Of a DNA stretch of 64,000 nt, positions 34,534 through 45,318 are shown in pieces (within the stretch, counting starts at the first letter, position 1; the number at the start of each line of letters is the position of its first letter). The stretch comes from Bathynomus jamesi (lineage: Eukaryota > Arthropoda > Malacostraca > Isopoda > Cirolanidae), in assembly GCA_023014485.1 (NCBI GenBank), contig JAJOZX010009455.1, forward strand, positions 1-64,000. Reading direction: 5' to 3'. Made by a program: the position numbers and the translations under genes. The notes beneath the pieces are model-generated. The model had not been told where the DNA came from. It worked only from the letters and a program-made list of their open reading frames with translations, and searched no databases.

Positions 34534-34698
34534 CTTTTTCTCAATTACTTTATTTCTTACTTTCTAAATTTTTACATATTTTTGTCACTGGCAATTTTCC
34601 GCCTGGCAATATTCTCACTGGCAATTTTCCCCACTGGCAATTTTCCGCCTGGCAATTTTCCGCCTGGCAATATTCCTACTGGCAATTTTCCGTACACG
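33801..34698. mobile_element. Foldback-like element with inverted tandem-array ends
   Basis: The left end (about 33818-33938) is a tandem array of roughly eight 15-17 bp units of the form GAAAATTGCCAGCCG, and the right end (about 34588-34692) is the same kind of array in inverse orientation. The interior has a GGTTAGGT-type module (34207-34320), a (TA)n tract and a (CA)n tract. A GTT triplet on each side could be a TSD. Ends made of inverted short tandem repeats are the hallmark of Drosophila FB-type elements; relationship here is only structural. Confidence 0.6.
34321..34386. repeat. (TA)n microsatellite
   Basis: Two TA runs joined by a TTATA interruption. Confidence 0.95.
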
Positions 34699-35002
34699 GT
34701 TTGGTCAATGTGCTGGCTAAACCAGCATGTGTTTTTGTATCTAACTAAATCGTTGGTGCTAAGTTAATTTGGTGATGCTTCTAAAGTGGCTAAAGGAAAG
34801 TTTGAAGTTGTCTAATTATTATATCAGTTTGGGGTAATGGCTATAATTTCTAAATTAGTAAAGTTAGGAAACTAGGTAGGTCATTGTGGGACGCTGGCAC
34901 CTATGGTAGGCCCTAAAGAAGATCTAAATCAAAGCACCTGTCTATTTAATAACCTAACCTAATACCTAACGGGGTCTAACACCCCAACGTTATTACAGTT
35001 TG

Positions 35003-35626
35003 AGAGTACCAATATGGCGGACTTGTGACTTCACCATTTTAAGCTAATGCGCTTTCCAGTAATTTATAGAGATCAGTGTCAGGACCCAGCAAGCCCGTGC
35101 TTGTTGAGGACCAGAACCAGTTTGACCATCCCAGATTCAAACCCGCGAGGCCGGGGAACTGAGTGAGCCAAGGCCGGATTTAGGGTACGGTAGAATGGGC
35201 AGCTGCTCAGGGACCCCACAAAAAGCACCCCCCCCCCCCGACAAAACTGTTCAAAAAAATTGTTATGGTGTTTGTAATAGGTCAGACTCGGAGTCAATTA
35301 GAATCAAACATAATTATGGAAAATGATTAATTCATAAATACTCGTAAAATAAATAATTGACAAATAAAAATTGATTAATAAGTTTCTCTAAGCTTTATTG
35401 AATCTCCTCGTAACCCTTCTGTGACGTAACATGTTGCCAGATATATCCAATACAGTAAATCATTTTCTGTGGAACATGCAGTTTAATCTATCCAAAAGCG
35501 ATTAAGTGTATGCACAAACAAAATTCGCTTCACAGAATAAATCTTATAACCATAACCTATAAACTACAAATGTGAATAATTAGCATTATCTTTAGAAAAA
35601 TTATATGCAATATTTTGTTTTTTTGG
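35003..35626. other. Spacer with hAT-like scar
   Basis: AAGGCCGGATTTAGGGTACG near 35172 resembles an hAT end of the CAGGGCCGGATTTAGGG type, next to a poly-C run (35228-35239). No partner end found; no gene seen. Confidence 0.35.
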
Positions 35627-35722
35627 AGCAATCCAAGAATAAGCACCCCAAATCAATTTAGGGTGCTTTTTCTTGGATTGGGGGTCGAACGAGGGTGCTT
35701 ATTCTTGGATTGCTTTAAAATG
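35627..35722. mobile_element. Small MITE, family GAGCAATCCAAGAATAAGC
   Basis: GAGCAATCCAAGAATAAGCA and inverse GTGCTTATTCTTGGATTGCT bracket about 95 bp. Same termini as the element at 36005-36309. Confidence 0.65.
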
Positions 35723-35764
35723 GAGTTAAACTGGAATTAAAATGGAGTTAATTGCTCTAAAATG

Positions 35765-35945
35765 GTTAATTGAATGCTCGGTAAGGTTAATTGTACGCCC
35801 TTGACGATTGGTTAAGTCGTGATATTTTCGTTAGTTTTAACGAAAATATCACGACTTGACCTAACCAATCGTCAAGGGCGTACAGTTGACTTAACCTGGC
35901 ATTCAATTAACTTAACCGGGCATTCAATAATTTTACCGTAGGTTT
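35765..35945. repeat. TTAGG-module palindrome
   Basis: Left arm (AATTGTACGCCCTTGACGAT, TTGGTTAAGTCGTGATATTT) and right arm are inverse copies around AACTAACGAAAATATCACG. Outer edge is ATTGAATGC(C/T)CGG. Shares modules with 20760, 25371, 34207 and 37255. Confidence 0.8.
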
Positions 35946-35977
35946 CGATATATATATATAATAATAATAAATATTTG

Positions 35978-36004
<27 letters not shown>

Positions 36005-36008
<4 letters not shown>

Positions 36009-36309
36009 CAATCCAAGAATAAGCACCCCATAATAATGGTAGCACTTCAAACTGAAGTGTTACCATTATTGATTGAAGATCCATTGCCAGTAATAAATTG
36101 GTGTAAGGGAAAAAATCTTATTAAAAAAGTGATGCTGTGTGCTAAGTGCGATCAAGCAATGACCTGGACAAAGTTTTCGAGGAATGTTGATATTAAAATC
36201 CTTTAATTTGGATTGAGGTCGAACTGGGGGTGCTGTTTCTTGGATTGGCGTCTAACTGGGGTGCTTTTTCTTGGATTGGGGACTTTGGGGTGCTTATTCT
36301 TGGATTGCT
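36005..36309. mobile_element. Small MITE with perfect 24-bp terminal repeats
   Basis: GAGCAATCCAAGAATAAGCA plus CCCC at the left is exactly complemented at the right. The right half has three tandem copies of a GGGTGCTTTTTCTTGGATTG-like unit. Sits beside (TA)n. Noncoding. Confidence 0.75.
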
Positions 36310-36657
36310 CCGTCTTTTTATATGAGAAAAGGGTATCAGTGTTAAATATATACCAAAAATTCTAAATTTGCAATTTATTAGTTAAAGTGTACCACCCGAT
36401 ATTAGGCTAGCTAGCCTCAATTCTTAGATTTTTCTGTGTTAGGCTAGATATCAATGTTTTCACATTTATCTTTTCATGTAGTAGGCCAATTTGCCAGTGT
36501 TAATTATGTTACGCAATGTACAAACATTTATAAATGTGTTATTTAATGGGTCTGGTCCAAAATACCTAGTATCTGTAATATTATTCTAGGGACCCAATGA
36601 CCAGTAACCAGTGAGTAGTAACTAGTGATTTTTTCGGTGAACGAGCCACCGATGCAA

Positions 36658-36904
36658 TCACACCTTCACATTGTTCTGCTCACGTTGTTGGTCTTCCCGA
36701 CCGTGGTCTGTCCTTGATGGAGCCAGTTTCAAACAGCTTTTTCTCCCAGCGTAATACCGTCTTGTTTGGTGGTGCAGCCTTATTAAATCTTGTGTTGAAA
36801 TCATTCTGGATATCATGCATCGTTTTGCTAGTATGTGACCTTTCATGAGCCCATGTGCTCATCACTATCCTTTCCTCCAGAGTGTAAGTGGACTGGTCTG
36901 CCAT
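36658..36904 (-). pseudogene. mariner-type transposase N terminus (left arm)
   Basis: Starts MADQSTYTLEERIVMSTWAH, then SKTMHDIQNDFNTRFNKAAP, VLRWEKKLFETGSIKDRPRS and GRPTT: a helix-turn-helix of the DUF4817 type followed by the GRP linker. It stops before the catalytic domain. Confidence 0.75.
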
Positions 36905-37501
36905 TGTTCACATAACCCTAATACCTGAAAAAGAAAAAATGAATCTTGTGAGTTATAACTTATAACCTATTATTTACTTAATATTTTCATATAATACAAC
37001 AACCCACAAGATCCCGTTTTTCTTATGTAGAATTTAAATCTGAATCTATTTTCTTCTATGGTATTTCTTGTGCAAATTGATATTAATGGAGATATAAGCA
37101 ATTTTTGGATCGATTAAAATCGATTGAAATAGAATGGTGGTAATTAATTATTCGTTTTACCTCTGCGGGTCGATTTTGTTATGAGAATATTTTTCTGGTG
37201 TATTTTGGTGTGTTTTATTAAAATCCGACCTTCATTTCTTGTGCAAATGAATTATTGAATGCTCGGTTAGGTTAATTGGGTTGGTTAGTTGGGTTAAGTC
37301 GTGATATTTTCATTAAAACTCACGAAAATATCACAACCTAACCAATCATAACCGGGCATTCAATTATTCATTTGCACAAAAATTGAAGGTCAGATTTTAA
37401 TAAAACACACCAAAATCTTGTGGGTTGTTGTATTATATGAAAAAATTAAGTAAACCCACAAGATCCATTTTTTTTTTTCAGGTATTAGAGTTGTGTGAAC
37501 A

Positions 37502-37825
37502 ATGGCAGACCAGTCCCCTTACACTCTGGAGGAAAGGATAGTGATCAGCACATGGGCTCATGAAAGGTCACATACTGGCAAAACGATGCATAATATCCAA
37601 AATGATTTCAACACAAGATTCAATAAGGCTGCACCACCAAACAAGACGGTATTACACTGGGAGAAAAAGCTGTTTGAAACTGGCTCCACCAAGGACAGAC
37701 CACGGTCGGGAAGACCAACAACGCGAGCAGAACAATGTGAAGGTGCGATTGCATCGGTGGCTCGTTCACCAAAAAATCACTTCGGAAACGATCACAAGAA
37801 CTTGCAGTCCCCATGTCCACAATGA
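37502..37825 (+). pseudogene. mariner-type transposase N terminus (right arm)
   Basis: Same domain as the left arm with a few substitutions (SPYTLEERIVISTWAHERSH), extending further: after GRPTTRAEQC the frame holds ASVARSPKNHFGNDHKNLQS and ends. A shifted frame continues KRSRHETIPPIIC, after which the catalytic domain is missing. Confidence 0.75.
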
Positions 37826-38093
37826 GAGATCACATGACAAAAGATCTCGGCATGAAACCATACCACCCATCATTTGTTAATGAATTAAGCGATACAGACA
37901 TGCATAAACACACAGATAGTCTTGATTAGTAACTGTAATTAGTAAGTGTATTTACTGTAATTAAAGTAATTGTTGCTAGTAACTTTTTTTTAAATTACAC
38001 CTACCACATATAAATACAATTAATCACACAAAAATAAAATTGGTATTACAATATGTACATTTTGTCGTGGGGGTGACGGGATTTTTCGAACAG

Positions 38094-38351
38094 CCTGTAG
38101 ATCAGAAACCAAAGTAAGTAAATTAATGAAGAAAACGAGGATTTAATACTCTGAAGAGGCCAGACTTAAAAGATTTCACGAAATACAAGAATTAAGAATA
38201 CATTTTTGCATAAGCTGTAACGTAGCCTTTCATGAGAGTAATACAGAGAGGTTTATAGTGTTTTAAATCGTAAACACATCTGGTTGTAAAATGGTCATAG
38301 ATTTTAATTAATAGTCGAAGAGGAAATGCAGAGACAGACAACTATTTATAA

Positions 38352-38382
<31 letters not shown>

Positions 38383-38919
38383 TACAGATCTGAATTGTCA
38401 TAAATTTAGCAAATGGCTACGAGAGTAATTCTAAAAGAACGTTTATGTTTATTTGTATTTGTTTGAGAAATATCTGTAATGAAGATTGTTAATGTAGCAT
38501 TCTTTTAAGTATTTCTAATTAAACTTTGTAATTAGTTAGGAAAGATAACTTGAAATGTTCGTTTGAATGTAACTTCTCAAAGATTGGAACGGTGTTTATA
38601 ATTTTTTTGAGGGTGTTTCTGTTAGGAATGATGATGGGGAAGGGCTGCTCCTTGCGGGAGAATTTGGGAGAAAACCCTCTACAAGGAGTGCCATAAGATC
38701 CTGCCAGTGTTGCCACTTCATAGGAATTTTCCACAAATTTGTTGGAGAAATAGGGCTTCGTTGGGGGTGTCGTAGGATGCTACTCAGACTTGAAAATTTG
38801 TGGCATTTTTTGTTTGAATTTTCAGGCATTGGAGCGGATATTCCTATTTTATCTAAATAATAGGTAGTTAAATAAGGTACAGAGAAAGAGAACCTGATCT
38901 AAAACGTTCCATTCTCGCC
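38094..38919. other. Spacer, no gene recognised
   Basis: Holds an (ATA)n tract at 38347-38381. A minus-strand frame at 38596-38829 has no family motif I know. Confidence 0.35.
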
Positions 38920-38925
38920 GCGCTT

Positions 38926-39949
38926 TTGAATTGTCCTCTAAACGAAGTTCAAATAACTTACGTCAAAGAGCGTTGTAAGAGATTTGTCGTTCATCTGATC
39001 AATGAAGCGCAGTTAGTTTTCCAGATAATATTAAAACCGTGCTCATGCTCAAACACTTGCAACCAAGCATCGCTACTTCTCAGTGCAAAGAAAATATTGC
39101 ACCAGTAGCTTCCAAATATCGATCCATATTTAAAGACAGGTGTATCCCTGAAAATTTCAGGGTGCCCTGATTTCCGCATAAGCACTATGTGTAGCATAAA
39201 ATAACACAAAGGTTAGAGTATGAGTAACATATATTAAAGCCTTTTTGATATAAAAAAATTACAATTTACAAAAATGAGATAAAATTCTAAATAACAAGCA
39301 AAACTACGGCATTGCAGTTGATATAGAATTCAGTAAGTCCTCAACTTACGTTTTAATTATTAATCACAAGGTATAGTAGCAAGTAATTAATTCACCTCAA
39401 GAAGTAAAAAAAAAACAAATTGATGTCAGGAAATATCTGCCCTGAAAATGCTCAATTCCCTAATCTTGGCGGGGGGACCTGCCGCTCCCCCAGACCCCCG
39501 CCTCATATGCCTATGTTTAAAGATATAGATGAACTGGAGAACGAGTGGAATGCTTTGAGTCTCGAACAGTGGCCACAATCATGCTTGAAGAATACAGTAT
39601 CATTTTGGGCTGAAGTTAATGTGAGAAAAATTCTATTGGAGAACAGTCATTTCTAGATTTATGTTCGTTAGCATTAGCTTTACTTTCCTTCCTATTTTCA
39701 AATGCATCATTGGAACGAATATTTTCTGAAATTAATGTAGTGCATTCCAAATTGAGAAATCGCTTTAATGTTCGGTCAGTGGAAGCTATTCTTCAAATTC
39801 GCTATAGACTAAAATTAGAATCAAAGACGCGCGTGAATTTCGCATCAACTGATGAAATGCTGAAGAACTTTGCAGCCAAAGATCCTCCAACAAATGACGA
39901 AGTACCAGCGGACGTCCACGAATTAGTGTCACTTGAAATGGAGGCTTAA
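38926..39949 (+). pseudogene. hAT transposase, C-terminal half, broken
   Basis: Three plus-strand blocks. 38926-39105: VQITYVKERCKRFVVHLINE and QASLLLSAKKILHQ, matching the mid-region of hAT transposases. 39516-39655: KDIDELENEWNALSLEQWPQ. 39660-39949: LALALLSFLFSNASLERIFS then EINVVHSKLRNRFNVRSVEA, the dimerisation domain with ER.FS and K.RNR. Stops and an insertion separate them. No flanking TSD was located. Confidence 0.7.
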
Positions 39950-40269
39950 GAGACCATCAAGAGCATTCATCCCTTCTAGCTTCCTATATATGGTGAGTAT
40001 CTGCTAAAAGCAGGAGTAATATTGTTTCTCAGTGTCATAAAAGAAAATTATTTGTGTAATTTTTGTGGGAGATTGCTGATAATTTGTGGTTGTTTTGTGG
40101 GGAAAACTTGGTAGGTGACGTGGAAATTTCATTCTTGAGAAATGGCAACATTGGATCTTGCATACCCCAAAGTTGAATTCTAGATTTCGTTCCGTGAGGA
40201 TCACAGGTTTTTGGGGCTTTCGAAATTTTGTAAGTATAGCTTCTCAGTTTATTTAGTCGCAGGGGTCTT

Positions 40270-40478
40270 ATCAGTTTGGTGGACTGCTACAGATTTTTAC
40301 TAAACTTGTCAAATCAATTATTTACAAATTTTATCCTAAGGAAATGTCTAATTCCTAATGTAACGTAATTAAACCTAACCTAACCTAACTTACATTTCCT
40401 TAGGAAAAAATTTGTAAATACTTAATTTGCTAAGTTTCGTAAAAATCTGTAGCAGTCCGCCAAACCGAAAAGACCTAG
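40270..40478. repeat. Palindrome with CCTAACCTAACC centre
   Basis: Arms share ACTGCTACAGATTTTTAC and TCCTAAGGAAATG in inverse order; the loop holds three CCTAA units. Noncoding. Confidence 0.8.
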
Positions 40479-40907
40479 GCGAAGTTACCAAACACTGTGT
40501 GTGTGTGTGTGTGTGTTGTTTAACTTAATAACCTTCGTCGTTAACCAAAAGACTTGAATCCTTAACTCTTTAACGCCTAACGTTTAGTAAAGTCTAAATG
40601 TGTGTATTTGAAATGGTACGTATTCGACCCATACGGCGGTAGAGGGTTAACTAAATTATAGTTATTTTAATAAACCTAAAATCCAACAGTAAATTACTCG
40701 TATTTCATTTTCTTAAAGTTGTGTCGGTGAAAAGTCGACTGGTAACGCTTCACAAATCTTAATTTACTCGTGCTATTAATATATCAGCCACATATAACAT
40801 TTAATAAATACAACACTATATAATGATAATGATGATGATGATGATGATGATGATAATAATAATAATAATGGGAAAAACATTTAAGAATATATATACATCG
40901 TCTAGAT

Positions 40908-41109
40908 CAGTGATGCACAAACCCTGGCCCGCGGGCCAAATGTGTCCCCCACGGGTCTTTTCAGTGGCCCCACGGGTCTTTTAAATTCAATGAAAAAGTT
41001 AGAATATAAAAGTGACCCAATTTATGACTTAGATGGAAAGTAAGTAGGCTAATACATTTAGTTATTTTCTTCGCTTGGCCCTCACATCAAAAAAGTTTGT
41101 GCACCACTG
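40908..41109. mobile_element. hAT (Charlie-like) MITE, 202 bp, perfect TSD
   Basis: Left CAGTGATGCACAAACC and right GTTTGTGCACCACTG are inverted repeats. Flanks are identical: GTCTAGAT at 40900-40907 and 41110-41117, a perfect 8-bp TSD of the nTCTAGAn type. Confidence 0.85.
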
Positions 41110-41489
41110 GTCTAGATTAATGGTGTCATAAAGAAAAAAAATATATATAAAATAACAAAGAAAAGTCCCCTTAACGACTCTCTGATAAGCCCTATAGGCT
41201 TTTAGGACAAAATTAATTAAGTAAAAATGATTGATTGATTGTAATACCAAGTAAAAAAGAGAAAAAAATATAAGATACAGGGTTAATGTAACAAAGGAAG
41301 AATGCAATTTTAAATTTATCGTATGACCAATTTGAGAGCACCGGCTGAAGGGGTTGTACAGAGTGGCCACAAAGGCCCTTTGCAGTGAAATTACGGCATA
41401 TCTGTACGTTGCCCTCCGTTTCATGCAAAGGGATTTTGTGGCCACCCTGTAGTTAAAATTAATCGAAAAATTGTTTTAGGTAAAAACAA

Positions 41490-41568
41490 GGAAGTAAAAA
41501 TCAATGAGGAATGTCAGACAGTGGCACATCGATCAAACCAACTAATGTGGCCCATTGCGTTAACTCTT

Positions 41569-41599
<31 letters not shown>

Positions 41600-41690
41600 C
41601 ACAGAAGGGTCGAACCTCCAACCTCAGTGTCTTCCCCCTTCTCTTATAGGGAAATAGTGTTACCCACTCAGCTACGGACAGAGGAAGGTT
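41490..41690 (-). mobile_element. tRNA-derived SINE with (TAA)n tract
   Basis: On the minus strand TAGCTGAGTGG (41664-41674) is a good pol III A box and GGTTCGACCC (41607-41616) a B box, about 47 bp apart, as in Leu/Ser-type tRNAs. A (TAA)n tract follows at 41571-41600, then a second unit with AGTTAACGCAATGG that also looks like an A box. The same order recurs at 60634-60762. Confidence 0.55.
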
Positions 41691-41699
41691 CACGTTTCA

Positions 41700-44130
41700 A
41701 AGTGAGGATTATAAAAAAGTAACGCACACAAAGTTCTCCGACCATAACCTCATCGATATACAATTGAAGTTAGCACCCAGAGGTCCGAAAACGCATCCTA
41801 GAGAGTCAGAAGGAATATTTGAAGGTTAAACATAAATTCAAAGAAAGTAAATTGGGAAAACGTAAATAAAGATTTAAAGGAGGTAAATTGGGAATTGCTC
41901 CTTCACGAGAAGACTCCACAAGAAATACTATGTACAATAGAGACTGAAACCAAATCTATAATACTAAAACATATTCCATAGAGACAGGAAAGAAAACGAA
42001 GCAAGCTCGAAAGGAAAATCAAGACACTATTCAGGCAACGAAGACAAACCGTAAAACATCTCCACAGATGCAGAACTGATGCAAAGAGACTCAAACTAGA
42101 GAGGAAACTTGGCGAAATAGAAATGGGCCTAAAGCAAACATTCATACATAAGACAAACGAGGAGGAAAGCAAGGTAGCAGAAAACATAAAAAATAACCCA
42201 AAATACTTCTACACGTTTGCGAAAAGGAAAATGTAGTGTAAGGAGAGTATTGGTCCGTTGATAGACGGGGAAGCCGAATACACAAATGACCCGAAAGAAA
42301 TAAGTGAACTGCTTAGGGAACAATTTAACTCTGTGTTTAGCACCCCTAAGTCCGAGATGGAAGTGGAAAACTCAGACGAATTTTTCGACATAGATACAAA
42401 TCAACCAGGAACAAATTCCGGCACAAACCTATTAATGGACTTCGAGTTCACGGAAGGAGATGCAATTACGGCCTTATCACAGATGTGAGACAATTCAGCG
42501 CCAGGGCCAGACACATGGAGTGCCACGTTTCTGAGGAAATGTAAAGAGAGTATTGCCAAACCGCTATACGTACTATGGAGGAAATCACTCGACACAGGAC
42601 AAATTCCACTCCCCTTAAAGCACACGAACATTACTTCCCAAGTTAAAGGTGGTAACAGAGCAATGCCTAAGAATTGTCGGCCAGTGGCTCTCACCTCACA
42701 CCTTATAAAGTGCTTTGAACGTATAATTAGAGGCAAAACTACCTACTAGACTACTACCTACAAGAAAAAGACTTATACAATCCAAAGCAACATGGCTTCA
42801 GGGCCGGAAGATCATGCCTATCACAGCTACTAGACCACCAGGAGAAAATATTGGAAACATTGTGTCGAGGACAAAACATACATGTAATATATACGGACTT
42901 TGCTAAAGCCTTCGATAAATGTGACCATGGAATCATAGCACACAAACCTAAGAATACAGGAATTACAAGAAAGCTAGGAAGATGGAGATTTAATTTCTTG
43001 ACGCAAAGAACACAAAGAGTGGTGATAAACGGAGTTAAATCGGAAATCTCGGAAGTCGTGAGCTCTGTCCCACAAGGAACAGTATTAGCTCCCTTGCTGT
43101 TTAATAATAATTGCAGATATTGATGCAGATATAAGGACAGTATTGTATCATGTTTCGCAGATGACACAAAGATATGTAAGGAAATATTGAACGAAGGTGA
43201 CATAAGAAAATTACAAAACGACATTGAAACATTATTCCAGTCGACAGAAGACAACAAGATGAAGTTCAACGAAGAAAAATTCCAACTTCTAAGATATGGT
43301 AATAATAAGGAGCTGCAGAATAAAAGATACAAAACTCTGCAAGAGAAACAGATAACACCAAGTCCACAAGTCAGGGATCTGGGAGTAATAATGTCGTCGG
43401 ATACAGAATTCAGAGAGCACTACAACATCAAAATTACAACTGCTAGGAAAATAATGGGAATCATCTGGAGGAGCTTCCACAGCAGAAAAGCAAACATCAT
43501 GCTCAAATTATGGAAGAATCTAATCCTACCAATAATTGAGTATTGCTCAGTACTCACAAGTCCATACAGAAAACGAGACATTGCGAACATTGAAGCTATA
43601 CAAAGGACTTTTACGTCTAAGATAGAAGAAACGGAAGGTGAACACTACTGGTCTCGACTACAATCCCTGAAACTCTACTCTCTCGAAAGAAGGCGAGAGC
43701 GGTACACAATAATATACATATGGAAAATACTTGAGGGCTTTGTTCCTAACCTTAGAAATGAAATAGAAACAAACTGGAATGAGAGAAGAGACAGATTGTG
43801 TACAGTCCCAGCTGCTGTGGGACAGGGGGTCCATGAAAACAAGGATGGAAAATACCCTCAGAATACGAGGCCCAAAGCTTTTCAATGCCTTACCGAGAGA
43901 AGTAAGGAATCTCCAGCACACCGACCTGAATAACTTCATGAACCAGCTGGACAGATTCCTGTGCAAAGTCCATGATCAGCCATGCGTGGCTGGCTACGAG
44001 GGCAGGAGGAGATCAGACAGCAATTCCCTCCTTCCCCAAATCCCGCAAATGAGGCGGGATGCTGCAGGGGTCGACCGCAGGTCGATCCTGAACCGTCGTT
44101 CGAACCCACACAAAGTAACACAAAGTGTAT
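41700..44130 (+). mobile_element. LINE, 5'-truncated, CR1/L2-like
   Basis: Starts inside the endonuclease domain and runs to a short tail (CACAAAGTAACACAAAGTG) next to (TA)n. Coding region in several frames; see the pseudogene. Confidence 0.75.
41725..44110 (+). pseudogene. LINE ORF2: end of endonuclease plus reverse transcriptase
   Basis: KFSDHNLIDIQLKLAPRGP near 41730 is the last conserved block (SDH) of an APE-type endonuclease. The linker and the frame 42258-42486 (PKEISELLREQFNSVFSTPK) follow, then APGPDTWSATFLRKC, NCRPVALTSHLIKCFERII, HGFRAGRSCLSQLLDHQE in a shifted frame, YTDFAKAFDKCDHG (catalytic Asp), SSVPQGTVLAPLLFN and SCFADDTKICKE (FADD active site) after a frame change near 43125. 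Frame 43187-43933 reads VRDLGVIMSSDTEF, ILPIIEYCSVLTSPYRK and RERYTIIYIWKILEGFVPNL. The final block (43779-44110) reads GPKLFNALPREVRNLQHTDL. Several frameshifts and stops. Confidence 0.85.
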
Positions 44131-44142
44131 ATATATATATAT

Positions 44143-44298
44143 ATAAGCAAAAACCACAGGGAAAAATGAAAAAAGAAACGAATTCCGAGCGCTTTCGTGA
44201 TATATTCACATTTTCAAGGACAAAATGTGAATATATCACGAAAGCGCTCGGAATTCATGTTTCTTTTTCATTTTTCCCTGTGGTTGTTTGCTTATTAA
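44143..44298. repeat. Palindrome A (GAGCGCTTTCGTGATATATT) bounded by (TA)n
   Basis: Nearly perfect 155-bp inverted repeat around TTTTCAAGGACAAAA. A related half-copy lies at 54594-54690. Noncoding. Confidence 0.85.
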
Positions 44299-44327
44299 TA
44301 AGATCACGTATTATTTTGTGATTTTAC

Positions 44328-44365
<38 letters not shown>

Positions 44366-44501
44366 AACAACCCAAAACAATTTTTAAACAATTGAATAAG
44401 CTTTAATTACATTCGTTTTGCAATTTACAATGACATGAATAATTTTATGAAGCGCGACTATTTATTTAATTTAATTTGGCCCTTAAGCTTTAGGTTTTAC
44501 T

Positions 44502-44541
<40 letters not shown>

Positions 44542-44612
44542 TAAAGAACGACGCTTGTATAGGAGATATTCCGCGCAAGACGAGAGAGAGAGAACGAAAC
44601 AAATGAAAAAAT

Positions 44613-44688
44613 GAGGTAACCACCCGGGAATCGAACCCGGGATCTTCCGATTGCCGGTCAGATGCGATACCATTACACCATGGGCCTC
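44613..44688 (-). tRNA. tRNA-Arg-like segment, probable pseudogene
   Basis: Seventy-six bases read as D-arm GGTGTAATGGTAT, anticodon arm TCTGA-CCGGCAA-TCGGA, and T-arm CCGGG-TTCGATT-CCCGG with a perfect B box GGTTCGATTCC. The body resembles tRNA-Arg. Position 33 is C instead of T and the acceptor stem pairs only in its outer four bases (GAGG/CCTC), so it is unlikely to be a working tRNA. Anticodon by position would be GGC. Confidence 0.5.
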
Positions 44689-44879
44689 ACTCTTCAAATG
44701 CCGTAATTCTTCTACATACTCGCAGAAACCAATGCCCCAAGGGGGCACCTTCCGCATGCCGTAACATTATATACATTCAACTGCAAAGAACACGCAGTAT
44801 AAATAACGTAAAGAACGACGCTTGTATAGGAGATATTCCGCGCAAGACGAGAGAGAGAGAACGAAACAAATGAAAAAAT

Positions 44880-44955
44880 GAGGTAACCACCCGGGAATCG
44901 AACCCGGGATCTTCCGATTGCCGGTCAGATGCGATACCATTACACCATGGGCCTC
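44880..44955 (-). tRNA. tRNA-like segment, second copy
   Basis: Same sequence as 44613-44688, in the second direct unit of the array. A third, partial copy is at 45148-45186. Confidence 0.5.
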
Positions 44956-45242
44956 ACTCTTCCAAATGCCGTAATTCTTCTACATACTAGCAGAAACCAA
45001 TGCCCCAAGGGGGCACCTTCCGCATGCCGTAACATTATATACATTCAACTGCAAAGAACACGCAGTATAAATAACGTAAAGAACGACGCTTGTATAGGAG
45101 ATATTCCGCGCAAGACGAGAGAGAGAGAACGAAACAAATGAAAAAATGAGGTAACCACCCAGGAATCGAACCCGGGATCTTCCGATGCCTTGGGGCATTG
45201 GTTTCTGCGAGTATGTAGAAGAATTACGGCATTTGGAAGAGT

Positions 45243-45318
45243 GAGGCCCATGGTGTAATGGTATCGCATCTGACCGGCAATCGGAAGATCCCGGGTTCGA
45301 TTCCCGGGTGGTTACCTC
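45243..45318 (+). tRNA. tRNA-like segment, inverted copy
   Basis: Same segment in the first inverted unit; A-box-like TGGTGTAATGG and B box GGTTCGATTCC intact. Confidence 0.5.

Larger units (their letters stand above)
27852..34997 (+). mobile_element. Ty3/gypsy LTR retrotransposon, heavily interrupted
   Basis: LTRs start TGAGGTGACG and end GTTATTACA. The internal region runs gag-PR-RT-RH-IN, the gypsy order. Flanks ATTTG (27847-27851) and GTTTG (34998-35002) may be a 5-bp TSD with one change. A polypurine tract AGGGGAGGAG precedes the right LTR. Three later elements have inserted: a mariner in the left LTR, an hAT-type element in pol and a foldback-like element in the right LTR. Deletions in pol show it is dead. 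Confidence 0.9.
33688..34997 (+). repeat. gypsy 3' LTR, interrupted by a foldback-like element
   Basis: LTR sequence at 33688-33800 and 34699-34997 matches the 5' LTR. Preceded by polypurine tract 33678-33687. Confidence 0.85.
36630..38093. mobile_element. Fold-back mariner-type element with duplicated HTH domain
   Basis: The left arm (about 36630-37215, minus) and right arm (about 37365-37830, plus) are inverse copies carrying the same transposase N terminus. A TTAGG-module palindrome occupies the centre (37255-37365). The right arm runs on to a terminus at about 38092 (GTGACGGGATTTTTCGAACAG then CCTG); I did not find its partner. Confidence 0.65.

Noticed and set aside
38596..38829. Possible exon (minus-strand frame with SSILRHPQRSPISPTNL)
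   Set aside because: I do not recognise the sequence and see no splice sites or neighbouring exons; treated as spacer.
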